Assembly (NCBI RefSeq): GCF_001665875.1
Contig: NZ_LZTA01000070.1
Coordinates: 1-64,000, forward strand
DNA: 64,000 nucleotides
DNA from: Mycobacterium sp. 852002-40037_SCH5390672
GTDB taxonomy: Bacteria > Actinomycetota > Actinomycetes > Mycobacteriales > Mycobacteriaceae
Direction of reading: 5' to 3'
Position 1 is the stretch's first letter; each line of letters opens with the position of its first letter. The notes under the pieces are model-generated. The model saw only the letters and a program-made list of their open reading frames with translations. It was not told where the DNA came from and did not search any database. The position numbers were made by a program, and so were the translations under genes. Positions 35,931 through 45,100 of the stretch are shown here, one piece after another.

Positions 35931-37295
35931 GTGGCTCCCAAGACTTCGTCCGATCTGTTCTCCCAGATCGTCAATTCCGGTCCTGGATCGTTTCTCGCCA
36001 AGCAACTCGGCGTTCCGCAACCCGAGACGTTGCGCCGTTACCGGGCCGGTGAACCGCCACTGGCCGGGGCCCTGCTGATCGGCGGGGAGGGCAGGGTCGT
36101 CGAGCCGCTGCGCGCGGCGCTGGACGCCGATTACGACCTGGTGGGCAACAACCTCGGCGGCCGGTGGGCCGACAAGTTCGGTGGCCTGGTGTTCGACGCC
36201 ACCGGCATCACCACGCCGGAGGGGCTCAGGGGGTTGTACGAGTTCTTCACTCCGCTGCTGCGCAATCTGGGTCATTCGGCGCGCGTGGCGGTGGTCGGCA
36301 CCACGCCGGACGCCGCCGCCAGCCCGCACGAGCGGATCGCGCAGCGCGCGCTGGAGGGCTTCACCCGGTCGCTCGGTAAGGAGTTGCGCAACGGCAGCAC
36401 GGTCGCGCTGGTGTATCTGTCGCCGGACGCCAAACCCGCTGCGACGGGCCTGGAATCGACGATGCGCTTCATCCTGTCGGCCAAGTCCGCCTACGTCGAT
36501 GGCCAGGTCTTCTACGTCGGGGAGGCGGACTCCACGCCGCCGGCCGACTGGGAGCGCCCCCTGGACGGCAAGGTCGCCATCGTGACCGGCGCGGCCCGGG
36601 GAATCGGTGCCACGATCGCCGAGGTGTTCGCCCGCGACGGCGCACGCGTGGTCGCGATCGACGTGGAATCGGCCGCCGAGGCGCTGGCCGAGACGGCCAG
36701 CCGGGTCGGGGGCACCGCGTTGTGGCTCGACGTCACCGCCTCCGACGCCGTCGACAAGATCACCGAGCACCTGCGCGAGCACCACGGCGGACGCGCCGAC
36801 GTCCTGGTCAACAACGCCGGCATCACCCGCGACAAGCTGTTGGCCAACATGGACGACGCTCGCTGGGACGCCGTCTTGGCCGTCAATCTACTTGCCCCGC
36901 TGCGCCTTACCGAAGGACTGGTCGCCAACGGCACCCTCGGCGAGGGCGGCAGGGTGATCGGCCTGTCGTCGATGGCCGGTATCGCCGGCAACCGCGGCCA
37001 GACCAACTACGCGACGACCAAGGCGGGGATGATCGGCCTTACCCAGTCGCTGGCCCCGGAGCTCTATGGCAAGGGGATCACGATCAACGCCGTCGCACCG
37101 GGATTCATCGAAACCCAGATGACGGCCGCCATTCCGCTGGCCACCCGCGAGGTCGGGCGCCGGATGAACTCGCTGTTGCAGGGCGGACAGCCGGTGGACG
37201 TCGCGGAAACCATCGCCTACTTCGCCAGCCCGGCGTCAAATGCGGTGACGGGTAACGTCATTCGCGTTTGCGGCCAGGCCATGCTGGGCGCATAG
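35931..37295 (+). CDS. fabG4: High-molecular-weight 3-ketoacyl reductase FabG4
   Basis: 454 residues, exactly the recalled length of H37Rv FabG4 (Rv0242c). An N-terminal flavodoxin-like domain of about 200 residues is followed by an SDR ketoreductase domain: cofactor loop [18 protein letters not shown], catalytic Ser in [11 protein letters not shown] and the YATTK catalytic Tyr/Lys. It reduces 3-ketoacyl-CoA with NADH. GTG 35931 with GGAAGG upstream. It is followed by htdX at 24 bases in one operon. Confidence 0.94.
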   Translation: MAPKTSSDLFSQIVNSGPGSFLAKQLGVPQPETLRRYRAGEPPLAGALLIGGEGRVVEPLRAALDADYDLVGNNLGGRWADKFGGLVFDATGITTPEGLRGLYEFFTPLLRNLGHSARVAVVGTTPDAAASPHERIAQRALEGFTRSLGKELRNGSTVALVYLSPDAKPAATGLESTMRFILSAKSAYVDGQVFYVGEADSTPPADWERPLDGKVAIVTGAARGIGATIAEVFARDGARVVAIDVESAAEALAETASRVGGTALWLDVTASDAVDKITEHLREHHGGRADVLVNNAGITRDKLLANMDDARWDAVLAVNLLAPLRLTEGLVANGTLGEGGRVIGLSSMAGIAGNRGQTNYATTKAGMIGLTQSLAPELYGKGITINAVAPGFIETQMTAAIPLATREVGRRMNSLLQGGQPVDVAETIAYFASPASNAVTGNVIRVCGQAMLGA

Positions 37296-37319
37296 CGAAA
37301 CAGGCTCGAGGAGAACGCC

Positions 37320-38162
37320 ATGAACCAGCCAAGCGGCCTGAAGAACATGCTGCGCGCGGCCGCCGGGGCCCTGCCGTTGTTGCCCCGGGGAAGCGAGGTG
37401 CCCAGCCGCACCGTGACCATCGAGGAACTGCCCATCGACCGCGCGCACGTGGCCGAATATGCGGGGGTCACCGGTCTGCATTACGGCAATCACGTGCCGC
37501 TGACGTATCCGTTCGCGCTGACCTTTCCGGCGCTGATGTCGCTGGTGACCGGGTTCGACTTCCCTTTCGCCGCAATGGGATCGGTACACACCGAAAACCA
37601 CATCACGCAGTACCGCCCGATTGCGGTCACCGACACCGTCGGCGTGCGCGTGCATGCCGAGAACCTGCGCGAGCATCGCAAGGGCCTGCTGGTTGATTTG
37701 GTGACGGACGTCAGCGTCGGCAACGACACCGCCTGGCATCAGGTCACTACCTTCCTGCATCAGCAACGGACCAGCCTGTCCGATGAACCCAAGCCGCCCC
37801 CGCAGAAGCAGCCCAAGCTGGCGCCGCCGTCCACCGTGCTGCGCATCAGCCCCGGGCTGATCCGGCGCTACGCCGACGTCGGGGGCGATCACAACCCGAT
37901 ACACACCAACTCGGTCGCGGCCAAGCTGTTCGGATTCCCCACCGTGATCGCGCACGGAATGTTCAGCGCCGCCGCAGTATTGGCCAATATCGAGTCACAC
38001 ATTCCAGATGCGGTTCGGTATTCGGTGCGGTTCGGCAAGCCGATGGTGCTACCCGCAACCGCGGGGCTCTACATCGACGAGCACGACGGCGGCTGGGATA
38101 TTTCGCTGCGCAACATCGCCAAGGGGTATCCGCACCTGACCGGCACGGTTCGAGCACTTTAG
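37320..38162 (+). CDS. htdX: 3-hydroxyacyl-thioester dehydratase HtdX (MaoC-like)
   Basis: 280 residues, the recalled length of Rv0241c. Double hot-dog protein; the C-terminal half holds the hydratase-2 motif YADVGGDHNPIHTNSVAAKLFG with catalytic Asp and His, followed by IAHGMFS. It hydrates/dehydrates 2-enoyl and 3-hydroxyacyl thioesters and pairs with FabG4. ATG 37320 with CGAGGAG 6-7 bases upstream. A double MIRU-like repeat follows its stop. Confidence 0.92.
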   Translation: MNQPSGLKNMLRAAAGALPLLPRGSEVPSRTVTIEELPIDRAHVAEYAGVTGLHYGNHVPLTYPFALTFPALMSLVTGFDFPFAAMGSVHTENHITQYRPIAVTDTVGVRVHAENLREHRKGLLVDLVTDVSVGNDTAWHQVTTFLHQQRTSLSDEPKPPPQKQPKLAPPSTVLRISPGLIRRYADVGGDHNPIHTNSVAAKLFGFPTVIAHGMFSAAAVLANIESHIPDAVRYSVRFGKPMVLPATAGLYIDEHDGGWDISLRNIAKGYPHLTGTVRAL

Positions 38163-38167
38163 CGCTG

Positions 38168-38277
38168 CCGGTGGCGACCCGCTTCCCCCGGCTCCGCCGC
38201 GCTCGCGATCGCCACTAGCCCACCGGTGGCGACCCGCTTCCCCCGGCTCCGCCGCGCTCGCGATCGCCACTAGCCCG
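38168..38277 (-). repeat. MIRU-like repeat, two tandem 55-bp copies between htdX and clc
   Basis: Two near-identical direct copies (38168-38222, 38223-38277). On the minus strand each reads CTAGTGGCGATCGCGAGCGC then GGAGCCGGGGGAAGCGGGTC. The last copy contains the TAG stop of the clc gene (38270-38272). Same family as 16225-16276 and 42001-42109. Confidence 0.85.
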
Positions 38278-39523
38278 CCTGCGTCGTACTGCGGCCTTGG
38301 GCAAGCACTTTGAGCGCGTGGGCGCTGGTGGCGGTCAGCAGGAAAAGCAGAAACAGCCACAGCGGTGGCCGGGCGAGTTCCCAGACGAAGATCGCCGCCC
38401 AGATCGGTGAGCCCTGGGTCACCGCGAGGACGCCGGCGGCGCCGGCCAGCGACACCGCCGGCACGTGCAGGTGCGTTCCCGTCGCCCAGTTGATCATCAA
38501 GACCAGGGCCGTCCCGGCGGCGGCACCGGTGGCCAGCGAGGGCGTCAGCAATCCGCCGGCGCCCCCGGCGCGCAGAAACAGCGCCGTCAGTAGGGGTTTC
38601 AGCGCCAGAATCGCCAGCGCCGACAGCAACGTCATGCCGCTGGCCAAGCTCACCGTCAGAATGCTGCGGCCGTTGCCCGGCAACTCCGGCCACCAGTGCG
38701 AACACATGCCCATCACCAGGCCCGCGCCGGCGAGCGCGGGAATCAGCAGCGGAGTCCGCAGCTGGCGGGCCGGCCGTGCCACGGCCATCAATCGGTTGAA
38801 GGCCAGGCCCACCACGAGAGTCACCGGCGCCAGCAACAATCCGTGCGCGGTCAGCAGATACGTCGACTCCCCGATCGGCCACTGCAGGTTGGGTTGATCG
38901 CGGGTGATGGCCGAGCCGACGGCGACCGCCAAACCGGAGGAGAGAAACGCCGCGCCCACCGCCCGGGGCTGCCAGGTGCTGAGCAGGATCCGGATCGAGA
39001 ACAGTGCACCGGCCAACGGAACCGCATACACCGCACCCAGCCCGGCCCCCGCCGCGCACGCCAGCAGGATCTCGCGGTCGCGCGGTGAGAGCCGCCTGAG
39101 CCATCCGGTTCCCAAATCGCCGAGCGCGGCAGCGAATTGGCGTGGAGCGCCTTCTCGCCCGAGCGATGCCCCCGATCCGACGAGCAGCACTTGCAGCATG
39201 GCATCGATGCTCCAGGAAAGCCGCGGGACGGGTGAGCGGCCGGCGATGGTCTGCGCCAGCGGGGGCACCTCGGCCCGGCGCCGCAGCAGCCACCACCCCA
39301 GGCCCGCCAGGGCAGCGCCGATCATCGGGCCCAACACGCGGCGGATCGGGCTGCTGGCGGCCACTCCGGCCAGCAGCGGGCCGAAACTGTAGTGGTAGGT
39401 GGCGTGCTGGACGACGCGCAGCACGAATGTCGTCGCCAATCCGGCAACTCCGGCGAGCAACCCGACGATGATTACCGCGCAGAAGAAGTCGAGATTGCCG
39501 CGGTCCGAGCTGGGGGCGCTCAT
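38270..39523 (-). CDS. ClC-family chloride channel/transporter
   Basis: 417 residues from ATG 39523 (CAGGTGG 5 bases upstream; a GTG at 39532 is an alternative). About ten or more membrane helices with the ClC filter motifs: GSGASLGREGAPRQ, AAGAGLGAVYAVPLAGALFS and GAGGAGGLLTPSLATGAAAG (a GxFxP-like filter with L in place of F). There is no CBS domain. Whether it is a channel or a Cl-/H+ antiporter is unclear. It is downstream of a MIRU-like repeat and sits where VapBC24 (Rv0239/Rv0240) is recalled in H37Rv. Confidence 0.86.
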   Translation of the reverse strand: MSAPSSDRGNLDFFCAVIIVGLLAGVAGLATTFVLRVVQHATYHYSFGPLLAGVAASSPIRRVLGPMIGAALAGLGWWLLRRRAEVPPLAQTIAGRSPVPRLSWSIDAMLQVLLVGSGASLGREGAPRQFAAALGDLGTGWLRRLSPRDREILLACAAGAGLGAVYAVPLAGALFSIRILLSTWQPRAVGAAFLSSGLAVAVGSAITRDQPNLQWPIGESTYLLTAHGLLLAPVTLVVGLAFNRLMAVARPARQLRTPLLIPALAGAGLVMGMCSHWWPELPGNGRSILTVSLASGMTLLSALAILALKPLLTALFLRAGGAGGLLTPSLATGAAAGTALVLMINWATGTHLHVPAVSLAGAAGVLAVTQGSPIWAAIFVWELARPPLWLFLLFLLTATSAHALKVLAQGRSTTQAG

Positions 39524-39548
39524 CCGGGCCACCTGAACGAATGTAGAT

Positions 39549-40208
39549 CTAGTCGCCCTGGGCGCGCGAGCCGTCCGAGCCGCCCGCCTCGGGGTGGGCC
39601 CCGGCCGCTTCCCGTTCCGCCGGTGAGCCCTTGAGGCCGTACCAGAACAGGTCGATCATCAGCTGGGCCGCCTCGTCGACGTCGACGTCGCCGGTGGACA
39701 GCCGATTGGCGACTGCCTCGCCCGCGCCCACCAGGGCCACGGCCATCATTTCGTGCTCACGCTCGGAGCGCTGGCTGCGGCTACCCGCCCGCATCAGCCC
39801 GGCTACGAGTTCGATGATCTGCTCGCGTCCCTCGCGGACCATGTGGGCGAACGCCTGCGAGCTGGTGGCCTGGGTGTACATCACGATCCAGGACGCCCGG
39901 TTGGCGTCGATGTAGCGCATGAACGACACGATGGTGTTGCGCAGCATGTCGTTGGGGCTCTGCTCGAAATCGACGTCGGCGCGCACCACGTCGATGAACC
40001 GGCCCATCTCCCGGTTCAGGCAGGCGCCGAACAGATCTTCCTTGGAGCCGTAGTACAGGTACAGCATCGGCTTGGAGATCTGTGCCTCGGCGGCGATCGC
40101 GTCCATCGACGTCTCGTGATAGCCGTTGACGGAGAACATCTGCACGGCGGCGTCGAGCATCTGCTGCTCGCGAACGGCGCGCGGTAACCGCTTGGTACCA
40201 CCCGCCAT
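39549..40208 (-). CDS. TetR-family transcriptional regulator (Rv0238-like)
   Basis: 219 residues. The helix-turn-helix is TSMDAIAAEAQISKPMLYLY (about 33-52), and the C-terminal domain has MYTQATSSQAFAHMVREGRE. The C-terminal tail is Gly/Ser/Asp-rich. ATG 40208. Just upstream lie two half sites GCTTACC and GGTAAGC, which echo the TTAC-N6-GTAA palindromes by fadE5 and fabG4; this regulator may control that regulon, but this is inference. Stop lies 26 bases from the clc start. Confidence 0.87.
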   Translation of the reverse strand: MAGGTKRLPRAVREQQMLDAAVQMFSVNGYHETSMDAIAAEAQISKPMLYLYYGSKEDLFGACLNREMGRFIDVVRADVDFEQSPNDMLRNTIVSFMRYIDANRASWIVMYTQATSSQAFAHMVREGREQIIELVAGLMRAGSRSQRSEREHEMMAVALVGAGEAVANRLSTGDVDVDEAAQLMIDLFWYGLKGSPAEREAAGAHPEAGGSDGSRAQGD

Positions 40209-40273
40209 CGCTTACCTCTCTGGCCCGTTTATCTGACTCAAGGGTAAGCAATGCGGCGTGGGCGTCATACCCG

Positions 40274-41425
40274 CTAGTGGCCGCAGCTGGGGCTGCGGCC
40301 CTTCATGGCCGCCACCCGCACCAGCGACTCGTCGACCCGCTGGGCCGGCAGTTCGCCGGACGCCACCGCCTTTTGCAACCGGTCCAGGACCGCCGGCACC
40401 TCGTCGGTGGTGACCCAGAGGGCGACGTCGACGCCGGCCAGCAGGCTGCGCAGCACCGCCTCCGATACCCCGTACCGATCGGAGATGGCGGCCATGCTGG
40501 ACAGGTCGTCGCTGAACACCGGGCCGGTGAACGGCGGGCCCTTGTAGCCAATCCCGTTGCGCAGCAGCTGCACCGCGTCGGGGCTCAGGCTGGCCGGGAC
40601 GTCGCCGGTGAGGCCGGGCACTTGCAAGTGGCCCACCATCACCCCGACCGGCGGCACCGCCACCAGGGACCGATAGGGCACCAGGTCGCTGTTCTGCAGG
40701 TCGTCCAGCGGCGGCGTGACCACACCCCCGGTGTGCGAGTCACCCGAGCCGTGCCCATGGCCCGGGAAGTGTTTGAGCACCGGCAGCAGCCCGGCCTCCC
40801 GCAGCCCCTGCGCGTAGGCCCCGGCGTAGTCGGTGACCGTGGCCGGGTCCGCGCTGAACGAACGGTTGCCGATCACGGCGTCGTCGGGCTCGTCGCTGAC
40901 GTCGACGACGGGTGCGAAGTCGACGGTGATGCCCAGGTCGTGCATCTTCCTGCCGCGGTCGGCCGCCAGGTCGTGCACCTGCTGCACCGTTTGCGTCTGC
41001 GCCAGTTGGCGCGGCGACGGTGACGTCCCGATCAGCGACTTCAGCCGCGAGACCCGGCCGCCCTCCTCATCGAGGCTGACGGCCAGCGGCAGCGGCCCCG
41101 CCTTGGCCGTGATGTCGGCCAACGGTCCCTTGAAGATCGACAGGTCCGTCCAGCTACCGATGAAAATGCCGCCGACGTGGTAGGCGTTGACGACGTTGCG
41201 GGCGTCGTCGGCGTTCTTCACGCCCACCATCAGCAGTTGGGCAAGTTTGTCGCGGATGCCCAAAGTGGCCGGAACCGCCGACGGGTCGGCGCACACGGGT
41301 GGTGCCGGAGCGGCCACCGGCTTGCTCGACGTCGACGGGTGGGGCGGGGGCGCGGCGTGGTGGCCGCAACCGGCCACCAGCAGCGACGCGGCTGCGAGCA
41401 CGGCGAAGGTGCGCGAAAATGCCAT
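40274..41425 (-). CDS. lpqI: Lipoprotein beta-N-acetylglucosaminidase LpqI (NagZ-like, GH3)
   Basis: 383 residues. A lipoprotein signal ends in LLVAG-C20, so it is anchored outside the membrane. The GH3 barrel has KHFPGHGHGSGDSHTG, the NagZ-type loop with the catalytic Asp-His dyad, and VFSDDLSSMAA with the nucleophile Asp. It removes N-acetylglucosamine from peptidoglycan fragments in cell-wall recycling. ATG 41425. It corresponds to Rv0237. The adjacent TetR and the divergent DUF2613-like genes are not obviously part of the same unit. Confidence 0.92.
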   Translation of the reverse strand: MAFSRTFAVLAAASLLVAGCGHHAAPPPHPSTSSKPVAAPAPPVCADPSAVPATLGIRDKLAQLLMVGVKNADDARNVVNAYHVGGIFIGSWTDLSIFKGPLADITAKAGPLPLAVSLDEEGGRVSRLKSLIGTSPSPRQLAQTQTVQQVHDLAADRGRKMHDLGITVDFAPVVDVSDEPDDAVIGNRSFSADPATVTDYAGAYAQGLREAGLLPVLKHFPGHGHGSGDSHTGGVVTPPLDDLQNSDLVPYRSLVAVPPVGVMVGHLQVPGLTGDVPASLSPDAVQLLRNGIGYKGPPFTGPVFSDDLSSMAAISDRYGVSEAVLRSLLAGVDVALWVTTDEVPAVLDRLQKAVASGELPAQRVDESLVRVAAMKGRSPSCGH

Positions 41426-41535
41426 CGGGCCATGCTTTCACGGCGGGCGTTTCGTGCCCGGCTCCAGGGGGCATCAACGGTACGTTGCTGATCAGGGGGC
41501 CGCGTGCCCGTTTGACTGGCAGGGAGGAGCCAGCC

Positions 41536-41739
41536 ATGACCGGTTTCACGTTGGCCGCGGCGGTCAGCATCGTTGTGGGCTTGTCCGTCGGGGTGGCGAC
41601 CACCGTCGGGATCACGCTTGCCGTGGCCGACCACAGCCTGGTGCCGGTGCCGAGCCTGCAGCGCCCTGCGCTTCCGTCCGGCTCCTATCAGGTGGAATAC
41701 GGCGACCGCTGTTTCCACGGCCACTGTCTGCACTGGTGA
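41536..41739 (+). CDS. Small single-span membrane/secreted protein, DUF2613-like, copy 1
   Basis: 67 residues from ATG 41536 with AGGGAGG 8 bases upstream. One hydrophobic segment (about 7-30, AAAVSIVVGLSVGVATTVGI) then a short extracytoplasmic part with SYQVEYGDRCFHGHCLHW; two Cys could pair. It is similar to the next gene (VGLxxGxAxxxGITL, then VEYGxR), so the two are tandem paralogues. Function unknown. Divergent from lpqI. Confidence 0.78.
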   Translation: MTGFTLAAAVSIVVGLSVGVATTVGITLAVADHSLVPVPSLQRPALPSGSYQVEYGDRCFHGHCLHW

Positions 41740-41829
41740 CCAGTGCTCCGTTGGCCGGGCGCCCTTCTGCTAGGTTGGCGCTAGGTTGAAGATCACGACC
41801 GCCACCCCCGCAAAAACTCAGGAGCCTCG

Positions 41830-42003
41830 ATGAACCGGATCGTTGCGCCGGCCGCAGCGAGCGTTGTGGTCGGCCTGTTGCTCGGCGCGGCCGCGATCTT
41901 CGGGATCACGTTGATGGTCCAGCAAGACACGAAGCCGCCACTCCCCGGGGGCGATCCGCAGTCGTCAGTGCTCAACCGGGTCGAGTACGGCAACCGTAGC
42001 TAG
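41830..42003 (+). CDS. Small secreted/membrane protein Rv0236A-like (DUF2613), copy 2
   Basis: 57 residues, the recalled length of Rv0236A. One hydrophobic span (VVVGLLLGAAAIFGITLMV) then QQDTKPPLPGGDP and a VEYGNRS end. ATG 41830 with a GGAG about 6 bases upstream. The TAG stop at 42001-42003 is also the first codon of the following MIRU-like repeat. It is upstream of aftD, as in H37Rv, suggesting a linked envelope role; no function is known. Confidence 0.8.
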   Translation: MNRIVAPAAASVVVGLLLGAAAIFGITLMVQQDTKPPLPGGDPQSSVLNRVEYGNRS

Positions 42004-42109
42004 CGGCGATCGCAAGCGCGGCGAAGCCGGGCGCAGCGGGTCGCCGCCATCGGACTGCGGCGATCGCAAGCGCGGCGAAGCCGGGCGCAGCGGGTCGCCG
42101 CCGTCGGAT
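42001..42109 (+). repeat. MIRU-like repeat, two tandem 54-bp copies between the DUF2613 gene and aftD
   Basis: Direct copies at about 42003 and 42057 (CGGCGATCGCAAGCGCGGCG, then AAGCCGGGCGCAGCGGGTCG, then CCGCC). The first begins at the TAG stop of the upstream gene. The aftD reading frame is open through both copies, as typical MIRU units are. Confidence 0.85.
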
Positions 42110-42175
42110 TCAGCGCCGCGGACGGGGACCGGGTCGGTCTCATGCTCGGCGGCTGGGCCGGTCTCGCGCCGGTGG

Positions 42176-45100
42176 TTGTGGTTGGTCGGTGCGATCGCGC
42201 TGGCCCTGACGTTCGCCCAATCGCCCGGGCAGATCTCCCCCGACACCAAGCTCGACCTGACCGCGAACCCGCTGCGTTTTCTGGCCCGTGCAACCAATCT
42301 GTGGAACAGCGAGCTGCCGTTCGGGCAGGCGCAGAACCAGGCCTACGGGTATCTGTTTCCGCACGGCACCTTCTTTCTGATCGGCCACGCGCTGGGAGTG
42401 CCCGGCTGGATCACCCAGCGGCTGTGGTGGGCGCTGCTGCTCACCGTCGGCTTCTGGGGACTGTTGCGGGTCGCCGAGGCGCTGCGGATCGGCAGCCCTG
42501 CGTCACGGGTGATCGCCGCTGCAGCGTTCGCGCTGTCGCCGCGGGTGCTGACCACGCTCGGATCGATCTCGTCGGAAACCCTGCCAATGATGTTGGCGCC
42601 GTGGGTGTTGCTGCCCACGATCCTTGCCCTGCGGGGCTCCGCAGGATCAACTTCAGCCCGGTCGGTGCGCGCGCTGGCCGGGCAGGCGGGCCTGGCCGTC
42701 GCGCTGATGGGCGCGGTCAACGCCATCGCGACCCTGGCCGCCTGCCTGCCCGCGGTGATCTGGTGGGCGTGCCACCGGCCGAACCGGTTGTGGTGGCGGT
42801 ATACCGGCTGGTGGTTGGTGGCACTGGTGCTGGCCACGCTGTGGTGGGTGGTGGCGCTGGTGATGCTGCGCGCCATCAGCCCTCCGTTCCTGGACTTCAT
42901 CGAGTCGTCCGGCGTGACGACGCAATGGTCGTCACTGGTCGAGATGTTGCGCGGTACCGACAGCTGGACCCCGTACGTCGCGCCGACGGCCACCGCGGGT
43001 GCTCCGCTGGTGACCGGGTCGGCGGCCGTCCTGGGCACCTGTCTGGTCGCGGCGGCAGGACTAGCGGGGCTGGCCCGCCCGGCCATGCCGGCGCGTGGGC
43101 GGCTGGTGACGATGCTGTTGGTCGGGGTGGTGTTGATGGCCGCCGGATACAGCGGGGGGCTGGGCTCGCCGGTGGCGCACGCGGTGCAGGCCTTCCTGGA
43201 CGCCGGCGGCGCCCCGTTGCGCAACGTGCACAAGCTGGGGTCGGTGATCAGGATCCCGGTGGTGCTCGGCCTCGCGCAGTTGCTGGCCCGGATACCGCTG
43301 CCGGGCAGCGCGCCGATGTCGGTGTGGCTGCGCGCTTTTGCGCACCCGGAGCGTGACAAACGGGTTGCGACCGCCATCGTGGTCGTGACGGCGCTGATGG
43401 TCAGCACGTCGCTGGCGTGGACCGGCCGGCTGGCGCCGCCGGGGACGTTCACCGCGATCCCGCGGTACTGGCACGAGGCCGCCGACTGGCTCACCGAACA
43501 CAACACCGGGACGCCGGCACCCGGGCGGGTGCTCGTCGTGCCCGGCGCGCCATTCGCCACTCAGGTGTGGGGCACCAGCCACGACGAGCCGCTGCAGGTG
43601 GTGGGCGCCAGCCCGTGGGGGGTGCGTGACTCCATTCCGCTGACCCCGCCGCAGACCATCCGGGCGCTCGATTCGGTGCAGCGCTTGTTCGCCGCCGGCC
43701 GCCCCTCGGCCGGTTTGGCCGATACCCTTGCCCGGCAAGGCATTTCTTATGTGGCGTTACGCAACGACCTGGACCCCGACGCGTCGCGCTCGGCGCGCCC
43801 GATCCTGGTGCACCGCGCCATCGACGGGTCACCCGGACTACGCAAGGTCGCCCAGTTCGGCGCGCCGGTGGGGCCGGGCACGCTGGCGGGTTTCGTCGCG
43901 GACAGCGGGCTGCGGCCCCGATATCCGGCGGTCGAGATTTATCGGGTCGGTGGCGGCAGCGGTCCCAGCGATCCCGGCGATCCCGGCGCACCGTATTTCG
44001 TCGACACCGACCGGATGGCCCGGGTCGACGGCGGACCGGAGGCGCTGCTGCGTCTCGACGAGCGGCGGCGGCTGCTGGGCCAGCCGCCGCTGGGCCCGGC
44101 GCTGCTGACCGCCGACGCGCGGAGCGCGGGCCTGCCGATGAATGCCGGGGTGACCATCACCGACACCCCGGTGGCCCGCGAGACGGATTACGGCCGGGTG
44201 GACCAACATTCGTCGGCGGTCCGGGCCCCCGGCGACGCGCGGCACACCTACAACCGGGTGCCCGACTACCCCGTCCCCGGGACCGATCCGGTGGCCGGTG
44301 CCTGGACCGGCGGCCGGATCACGGTGTCGAGTTCGTCGTCGGATTCCACCGCGATGCCCGACGTCGCACCGGCGACTTCGCCGCCCGCCGCGATCGACGG
44401 GGATTCGGCGACCGCCTGGGTGTCCAACTCGCTGCAGGCCGCCGTCGGTCAATGGATGCAGATCGATTTCGACCATCCGGTGACCAATGCGGCGATCACG
44501 TTGACGCCCAGCGCCACCGCCGTCGGCGCGCAGGTGCGCCGCATCCTGATCGAAACCGCCACCGGCAGCACCACTTTGCGCTTCGACGAGCCGGGCAAGC
44601 CCCTTGCCGCCGCACTGCCCTACGGCGAGACCCCATGGGTGCGGATCACCGCCGCGGGTACCGACGACGGCTCGGCCGGGGTGCAGTTCGGCATCACCGA
44701 CCTGTCGGTCACCCAGTACGACGCGTCGGGATTCGCCCACCAGGTCGATCTGCGGCACACCGTGCGGGTGCCGGGGCCGCCGCCGGGCGCGCCGATCACG
44801 GGGTGGGACCTGGGATCGGAACTGCTGGGCAGACCGGGCTGCGCGCAGGCGCCCGACGGTGTGCGGTGCGCGCCGTCGATGGCCCTGGCGCCGGAGGAGC
44901 CGGTCAATCTCAGCCGGACGCTGACCGTGCCGGCGCCGATGTCGGTGACGCCGACGGTGTGGGTGCGACCGCGGCAGGGCCCCAAACTGGCCGAGCTGAT
45001 CACCGAGCCGAATACCACCGTCGCTCACGGTGATTCGGACACGGTGGATGTGCTCGGCTCGGCTTATGCGGCCACCGACGGCGACCCTGGCACCGCGTGG

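Noticed and set aside
42142..43356. ATG at 42142 as aftD start
   Set aside because: It is in a different frame from the AftD protein; the frame it opens is a shadow.
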